From positions 1 to 9,693 of the forward strand of contig DASSTJ010000207.1 of assembly GCA_035707965.1 (NCBI GenBank): DNA of 9,693 nucleotides, written 5' to 3'. Each line of letters opens with the position of its first letter. Within the stretch, counting starts at the first letter, position 1. This document shows, piece after piece, positions 6,231 through 9,693 of this stretch. The notes under the pieces were generated by a model. That model was not told where the DNA came from. It saw nothing but the letters and a program-made list of their open reading frames with translations, and did no database searches. Origin of the DNA: DASSTJ01 sp035707965 (GTDB lineage: Bacteria > Actinomycetota > Actinomycetes > Actinomycetales > Angustibacteraceae). A program made the translations under genes and the position numbers.

Positions 6231-6610
6231 TCGGTGGCGTCGGCGGCCTGCGCCTGGGCGGCACGCAGGTGCTCGGCACGGGCGTGCTCGAGCAGGCGGC
6301 GCCAGGACGTGACGTTGGGGCGCTTCTTCAGCAGGGCCCGACGCTCGCGCTCCGTCATGCCGCCCCACACGCCGAACTCGACGCGGTTGTCCAGGGCGTC
6401 GGCGAGGCACTCCGTGCGGACCGGGCAGCCCATGCACACGGCCTTCGCACGGTTCTGCTCCGCGCCCTGGACGAAGAGCGTGTCCGGGTCGCCGGTGCGG
6501 CAGGCTCCCTGCGCCGCCCAGTCCTCCGCCCAGACCGCGGCGCCGGTCGCCACCGTGCCGGGCACAGGCGTGCGCGCACTCACGCTCATCGGACTCCCAC
6601 TTCCCTGCAT
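6215..6610 (-). CDS. whiB4: WhiB4-type iron-sulfur redox regulator
   Basis: A 131-residue WhiB-family protein. WhiB proteins bind an oxygen- and nitric-oxide-sensitive [4Fe-4S] cluster and act on transcription. Four cysteines follow C-X21-C-X2-C-X5-C at residues 37, 59, 62 and 68 of this start, the same positions I recall for M. tuberculosis WhiB4. The WhiB signature GVWGG is present, and the segment around ALDNRVEFGVWGGMTERE is almost identical to WhiB4 rather than other WhiB paralogues. The frame is open up to an ATG at 6697, but that codon has no ribosome-binding site and lies upstream of the likely -10 (6652-6657). The ATG at 6610 has GAGGAG (6620-6625) 9 nt away and is preferred; ATG 6589 with a GGGAG at 4-nt spacing is the alternative. 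The Ala-rich 20-residue C-terminal end is lineage-specific. Position beside ponA2 and the ATPase pair matches mycobacteria. Confidence 0.94.
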   Translation of the reverse strand: MQGSGSPMSVSARTPVPGTVATGAAVWAEDWAAQGACRTGDPDTLFVQGAEQNRAKAVCMGCPVRTECLADALDNRVEFGVWGGMTERERRALLKKRPNVTSWRRLLEHARAEHLRAAQAQAADATERVAG

Positions 6611-6619
6611 CGAGGTCGG

Positions 6620-6625
6620 CTCCTC
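6620..6625 (-). promoter_or_regulatory. Ribosome-binding site that decides the whiB4 start
   Basis: GAGGAG on the minus strand, 9 nt before the ATG at 6610. No comparable site precedes the longer in-frame ATG at 6697, so the shorter protein is favoured. Confidence 0.6.
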
Positions 6626-6651
6626 GGCCTCGGGCTGACCTCCCCACGTCG

Positions 6652-6657
6652 AAGGTA
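6652..6657 (-). promoter_or_regulatory. -10 element of whiB4 promoter
   Basis: TACCTT on the minus strand fits TANNNT. A start site near 6645 would give a leader of about 35 nt carrying the GAGGAG site. At 17-bp spacing the -35 hexamer is TGGTCC (6675-6680), a weak match to TTGACA, so the promoter may need an activator or an alternative sigma factor. Confidence 0.4.
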
Positions 6658-6711
6658 GGCGGGAAGCGTGCGCGGGACCATGACCCACCGTGGCCATCCA
6701 GGAGGCCCGGA

Positions 6712-6723
6712 GTGACTAGTCAC
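6712..6723. promoter_or_regulatory. Perfect 12-bp palindrome in the whiB4-ponA2 intergenic region
   Basis: GTGACTAGTCAC is a perfect inverted repeat at the middle of the 226-bp divergent region, about 70 bp from both predicted transcription starts (near 6645 and 6785). It has GTGA and TCAC half-sites like a Crp site, but 4 bp separate TGA from TCA where Crp and Fnr boxes have 6. It is therefore an unassigned operator candidate, possibly serving both genes. Confidence 0.4.
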
Positions 6724-6772
6724 CGTGGGTCGCGACACCACGCGGAGAGTCGGAGGGAGACGCCGCCCGCGT

Positions 6773-6778
6773 TAGTCT
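6773..6778 (+). promoter_or_regulatory. -10 element of ponA2 promoter
   Basis: TAGTCT fits TANNNT. A start site near 6785 gives a leader of about 50 nt to the ATG at 6837. The -35 at 17-bp spacing (TCGGAG, 6750-6755) is weak. Confidence 0.45.
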
Positions 6779-6827
6779 GGGGAGGCTTGTGCCCGCCTCG
6801 TGGTGGGACGAACCGCCCCCGAACGAC

Positions 6828-6831
6828 GGAG
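6828..6831 (+). promoter_or_regulatory. Ribosome-binding site that decides the ponA2 start
   Basis: GGAG, 5 nt before the ATG at 6837. The upstream in-frame GTG at 6789 has a stronger GGGGAGG (6779-6785) but only 3 nt of spacing, and it lies almost on the predicted transcription start. The 16 extra residues it would add are acidic, Pro-rich and not part of the family core. Confidence 0.5.
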
Positions 6832-6836
6832 ACGAC

Positions 6837-9287
6837 ATGCGTGGTGACCGCGGCGAGAGCCTCGGCGGCGTCTTGGTGCTGCTCGCGTCCCTGGTGGCCA
6901 CCTCGGTCGTCGCGGGCCTGATCGGGGCCGGGCTCATCATGCCGGCGATCGGGGCGACGGGCGCCGTCGCGCGCGGTGGGGTCGACTTCTTCGACTCGCT
7001 GCCAGCCGAGTACCAGGCCAGCCCGTTGGCGCAGCAGTCCCGCATCCTCGCGGCTGACGGCTCGCTGATCGCCACGTTCTACAGCGAGAACCGGATCGTC
7101 GTCCCGCTGTCGAAGATCGCGCCCGTCATGCAGAAGGCGCAGGTCGCCATCGAGGACTACCGCTTCTACGAGCACGGCGGCGTCGATCTCAAGGGCATCG
7201 TGCGGGCGGCCGTCAACAACGCCTCCAGCGACGACACGCAGGGGGCGTCGACCCTCACCCAGCAGTACGTGAAGCTCACCCTGCAGGAGAACGCGCTCTA
7301 CGCCGGCGACGAGGAGGCGGCCAAGGACGCCGTGCGCAAGTCGCTGTCCCGCAAGATCCAGGAGGCCAAGTACGCGGTCGCGCTGGAGCAGAAGCAGAGC
7401 AAGTCGCAGATCCTCGAGGGCTACCTCAACATCGCGTACTACGGAGACGGTGCCTATGGGGTCGAGGCGGCGGCCCGGCACTACTTCTCCACGTCGGCGG
7501 CCAAGCTGACGCTGCCGCAGGCGGCCACGCTGGCGGGCATCGTGCAGTCGCCGACCTACTACCAGCCGACGACCAACCCCAAGGCCGCGCTCGGCCGGCG
7601 GGACGTGGTCCTGCGGCGCATGCTCGACACCCACGCCATCACGCAGGCGGACTACGACAAGGCCGTCAAGACGAAGCTGGCACTGAAGGTCAGCAAGACC
7701 GGCAACGGCTGCGACGCCTCGAAGTACGCGTTCTTCTGCGAGTACGTGTACCGCACGATCCTCAACGACAAGGCGTTCGGCGACACGCAGGACGAGCGCC
7801 GCCAGCTCGTCAAGCGCGGCGGCCTGACCGTTCAGACCACGCTGGAGCCGGACGTGCAGAAGGACGCGCAGGCGGCCGTGCACAAGCGGGTGCCGGCGAA
7901 GAACAAGCCGGACGTCGCCTCCGCGATCTCCGTCGTCGAGCCGGGCACCGGCAAGGTGCTCGCCATGGCCCAGAGCAAGCCGTACGGACGTAACGCCAAG
8001 AAGGGCCAGACGAGCGTCAACTTCAACGTCGACAAGAAGTACGGCGGCGCCAGCGGCTTCCAGACCGGTTCGACGTTCAAGGCCGTGACGCTGGCCACGG
8101 CCCTGGAGGACGGCCGAGCCCTCAAGAGCAAGGTCGACGCGCCGCCCGGCGGCACGCCCTTCACCCGCAACGACTTCAAGCCGGGCAGCTGCACCGACCT
8201 GCGGCCGACGGCGCCCTACAAGCCCTACAACGCCGAGGGCCACGAGCGGGGCCTGATGACGCTGATCGACGCCACGCGCCACTCGGTGAACACCGCGTTC
8301 GTGCAGCTGGAGGCAGAGATCGGCATCTGCGACGTCGCCGACATGGCAGGTCGCCTCGGCATCCACCTGGCGGCGCCCACCACCGAGATGCAGCCGGGCG
8401 GTCAGGAGAGCACCAAGGTGCGACCGATCGGCTCGCTGACGCTGGGATCGGAGACCATCGCGCCGCTCACCATGGCCGCGGCCTACGCCACGTTCGCGGC
8501 GGACGGCATGTACTGCGCCCCGATGCCGATCACCTCCGTGACCACGCGCGACGGCAAGCTGAACAAGACGATCAAGCCGAGCTGCGAGAAGGCGGTCGAC
8601 CCGGACGTCGCCCGCGGCGTCACGGTCGCCCTGGAGGCCGTCATCACCGGTGGCACCGGCCGAGGTGCCTCGATCGGCCGCCCGGCCGCCGGCAAGACCG
8701 GCACGACGAACAGCTCGACCGACGCCTGGTTCGCGGGCTACACCCCGCAGATGGCCTCGGCGGTCTGGGTCGGCCACGAGAAGGCCGTCAAGCCGCTCAA
8801 GCACTTCACGCTGGCCGGCCGTTCCTACGGCACCGTCTACGGGGCGACGATCCCGGCACCGATCTGGGCCGACTTCATGCGCACCGCCCTGAAGGGCCAG
8901 CCGGTGGAGAAGTTCACCGACCCCAGCGACAAGGTCATGTACGGCGAGCGCGTCACCGTGCCGTCCATCATCGGCGGGTCGGTCGCGGCGGCGCGCGACG
9001 CTCTCGCTGCGGTGGGGCTCGGCTTCAAGGTGAGCGACAAGGGCGTGGCCTCCGACCTGCCGGTCGGCACGGTCGCGAACGCTTCGCCCGGGCCGGGCGC
9101 CCGCGTGCGGGGCGACACCACCGTGGTGCTCTACCTCAGCACCGGCCCGCAGGCGGCACCGCCCCCGAGCCCGCCGGCCGGTGGGCCGGGCGGCGGTGGC
9201 GGAGGCCCGGGTGGCGGCCCGGGTCAGGGCGGCGGCCCGGGCCAGGGCCCGGGCCCGGGTCAGGGCGGTGACAACCCGCGTCCGTAG
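6837..9287 (+). CDS. ponA2: Class A penicillin-binding protein, PonA2 type, with PASTA domain
   Basis: Bifunctional peptidoglycan synthase anchored in the cytoplasmic membrane: it polymerises lipid II and cross-links stem peptides. The 816 residues read: short cytoplasmic N-terminus, transmembrane helix about 12-34, GT51 transglycosylase with EDYRFYEHGG at 106-115 (catalytic Glu106) and GASTLTQQ at 136-143, then the transpeptidase with STFK (Ser412, Lys415), SVN at 483-485 and KTGT at 620-623. One PASTA domain follows at about 705-769, then a Gly/Pro/Gln-rich tail to the end. Cysteine pairs at 292/301 and 560/583 also occur in M. tuberculosis PonA2 as I recall it, suggesting extracytoplasmic disulfides; Cys452 and Cys498 may form another. 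ATG 6837 is chosen over GTG 6789 (832 residues) from promoter and ribosome-binding-site position, though the longer form is not excluded. Divergent from whiB4, as in mycobacteria. Its codons end 10 bp from the convergent regulator gene. Confidence 0.95.
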   Translation: MRGDRGESLGGVLVLLASLVATSVVAGLIGAGLIMPAIGATGAVARGGVDFFDSLPAEYQASPLAQQSRILAADGSLIATFYSENRIVVPLSKIAPVMQKAQVAIEDYRFYEHGGVDLKGIVRAAVNNASSDDTQGASTLTQQYVKLTLQENALYAGDEEAAKDAVRKSLSRKIQEAKYAVALEQKQSKSQILEGYLNIAYYGDGAYGVEAAARHYFSTSAAKLTLPQAATLAGIVQSPTYYQPTTNPKAALGRRDVVLRRMLDTHAITQADYDKAVKTKLALKVSKTGNGCDASKYAFFCEYVYRTILNDKAFGDTQDERRQLVKRGGLTVQTTLEPDVQKDAQAAVHKRVPAKNKPDVASAISVVEPGTGKVLAMAQSKPYGRNAKKGQTSVNFNVDKKYGGASGFQTGSTFKAVTLATALEDGRALKSKVDAPPGGTPFTRNDFKPGSCTDLRPTAPYKPYNAEGHERGLMTLIDATRHSVNTAFVQLEAEIGICDVADMAGRLGIHLAAPTTEMQPGGQESTKVRPIGSLTLGSETIAPLTMAAAYATFAADGMYCAPMPITSVTTRDGKLNKTIKPSCEKAVDPDVARGVTVALEAVITGGTGRGASIGRPAAGKTGTTNSSTDAWFAGYTPQMASAVWVGHEKAVKPLKHFTLAGRSYGTVYGATIPAPIWADFMRTALKGQPVEKFTDPSDKVMYGERVTVPSIIGGSVAAARDALAAVGLGFKVSDKGVASDLPVGTVANASPGPGARVRGDTTVVLYLSTGPQAAPPPSPPAGGPGGGGGGPGGGPGQGGGPGQGPGPGQGGDNPRP
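9174..9278 (+). repeat. GC-rich low-complexity repeat coding the PonA2 Gly/Pro/Gln tail
   Basis: Irregular repeats of PGGG, PGQG and PGPG units fill residues 781-811. The DNA is built of GGCGG and GGCCCGGG units and includes the self-complementary GGGCCCGGGCCC at 9245-9256. The segment can fold strongly as RNA and is prone to length change by slippage. In the protein it is a flexible hydrophilic extension outside the membrane, after the PASTA domain. Confidence 0.75.
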
Positions 9288-9297
9288 CGACCGGCGC

Positions 9298-9693
9298 TCA
9301 GCCCCGGGCGAGGGCGCGCAGTCGCTCGACGTCCAGCACGGACGTCCAGCGCCGTCCGGACTCGATCACGCCGTCCTGACGCAGCCGGCTCATCACGCGG
9401 CTGGCGGACTCGGTGGTGGTGCCGCTCATCGAGCCGAGGTCGGCACGCGTCAACGGCAGCTGCAGCAGGATCGCTGAGCCCTGCGGCTCGCCGACGACGT
9501 CGACGAGCCGCAGGAGCGCGGCGGCGACCCGCTGGTCGACGGTGCCGGCGGACAGGTGGGTCACCCGTTGACGGCTCTGCTCCAGCCGGTGCGCCAGGTC
9601 GTCGAGCACCGCGAGCGCGACGACGGGATGGCGCTGCATCACCGCTCGGAAGTCGTCGGCGCTGATGCTGAGCACGCACGCCACGGTGAGCGC
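9298..9693 (-). CDS. Crp/Fnr-family transcriptional regulator, C-terminal part (truncated by window edge)
   Basis: 131 residues of the C-terminal half are visible; the frame is still open at 9693, so the real start and most of the effector domain lie outside. Visible parts: the end of the cyclic-nucleotide-binding-like barrel (SISADDFRAV), the long dimerisation helix (about 15-45 of the visible part) and the winged helix-turn-helix with LTRADLGSMSG and recognition helix TTESASRVMSRLRQDG. The recognition helix carries the E-x-x-S-R pattern of Fnr/FixK proteins (TTGAT half-sites) rather than the R-E-x-x-G/N of Crp. No cluster-binding cysteine motif can be judged because the N-terminal region is missing. 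It is convergent with ponA2 across 10 bp. M. tuberculosis has its Crp (Rv3676) near ponA2 as well, but the recognition helix there, as I recall it, is of the Crp type, so orthology is doubtful. Confidence 0.9.
   Translation of the reverse strand, partial: ALTVACVLSISADDFRAVMQRHPVVALAVLDDLAHRLEQSRQRVTHLSAGTVDQRVAAALLRLVDVVGEPQGSAILLQLPLTRADLGSMSGTTTESASRVMSRLRQDGVIESGRRWTSVLDVERLRALARG

Noticed and set aside
4834..6312. 492-codon plus-strand open frame overlapping both ATPases
   Set aside because: Its translation is Arg/Ala-rich with no family features, while the overlapping frame contains Walker A and switch motifs throughout.
6611..6697. 29-residue N-terminal extension of WhiB4 from ATG 6697
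   Set aside because: No ribosome-binding site precedes it, it would start upstream of the likely -10, and the shorter form puts the first cysteine at residue 37 as recalled for M. tuberculosis WhiB4.
6712..6723. Calling the GTGACTAGTCAC palindrome a Crp or Fnr binding site
   Set aside because: TGA and TCA are separated by 4 bp; both Crp and Fnr boxes have 6. The adjacent regulator also appears Fnr-like, and no TTGAT half-site is present.
6720..8804. 694-codon open frame on the minus strand under ponA2
   Set aside because: The composition is dominated by Arg, Leu, Gly and Val with no domain; it mirrors the codon bias of ponA2, which has all its catalytic motifs.

Overview
This window is high-GC DNA from an actinobacterium. 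A WhiB-family iron-sulfur protein, found only in Actinobacteria and their phages, is encoded here. So are a PonA2-type class A penicillin-binding protein and a paired ArsA/Get3-like ATPase locus. The gene order ATPase A - ATPase B - (whiB4) - ponA2 - (Crp/Fnr regulator), with parentheses marking minus-strand genes, matches the Mycobacterium tuberculosis order Rv3679 - Rv3680 - whiB4 - ponA2, with crp (Rv3676) also nearby. Genus cannot be fixed from sequence reading alone; a Nocardioidaceae-like or related actinobacterium would fit.

Region 1 (1-3994, plus strand) is a tightly packed metabolic cluster. The last codons of an unseen upstream gene are followed by an acyl-CoA synthetase, a coenzyme B12-dependent acyl-CoA mutase large subunit without its own B12 domain, and an alpha/beta hydrolase. 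Junctions are 1 nt apart or overlapping, so the genes are probably one translationally coupled operon. The logic appears to be activation of an acid to its CoA thioester, carbon-skeleton rearrangement, then a hydrolytic step. The mutase keeps the substrate-binding residues of methylmalonyl-CoA mutase but has changed three positions that contact the adenosyl group. It is the most unusual protein in the window.

Region 2 (3995-6202) starts with a short spacer. The spacer holds a bulged hairpin, a perfect 12-bp palindrome and a -10 element placed for a leaderless transcript. Two overlapping ArsA/Get3-like ATPase genes follow. They are predicted to act as a pair, and only the first keeps the signature lysine of the deviant Walker A motif.

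Region 3 (6203-6836) holds whiB4 on the minus strand, convergent with ATPase B across a hairpin and divergent from ponA2. The divergent intergenic region of about 226 bp carries one promoter candidate per direction and a central 12-bp palindrome.

Region 4 (6837-9693) holds ponA2, with transglycosylase, transpeptidase, one PASTA domain and a Gly/Pro/Gln tail. Convergent with it is the C-terminal half of a Crp/Fnr-family regulator, which continues past the window edge and has an Fnr-like rather than Crp-like recognition helix. No rRNA, tRNA, CRISPR array, insertion sequence or integrase was seen. The only stretch over 200 bp without a gene is 6611-6836, described below.
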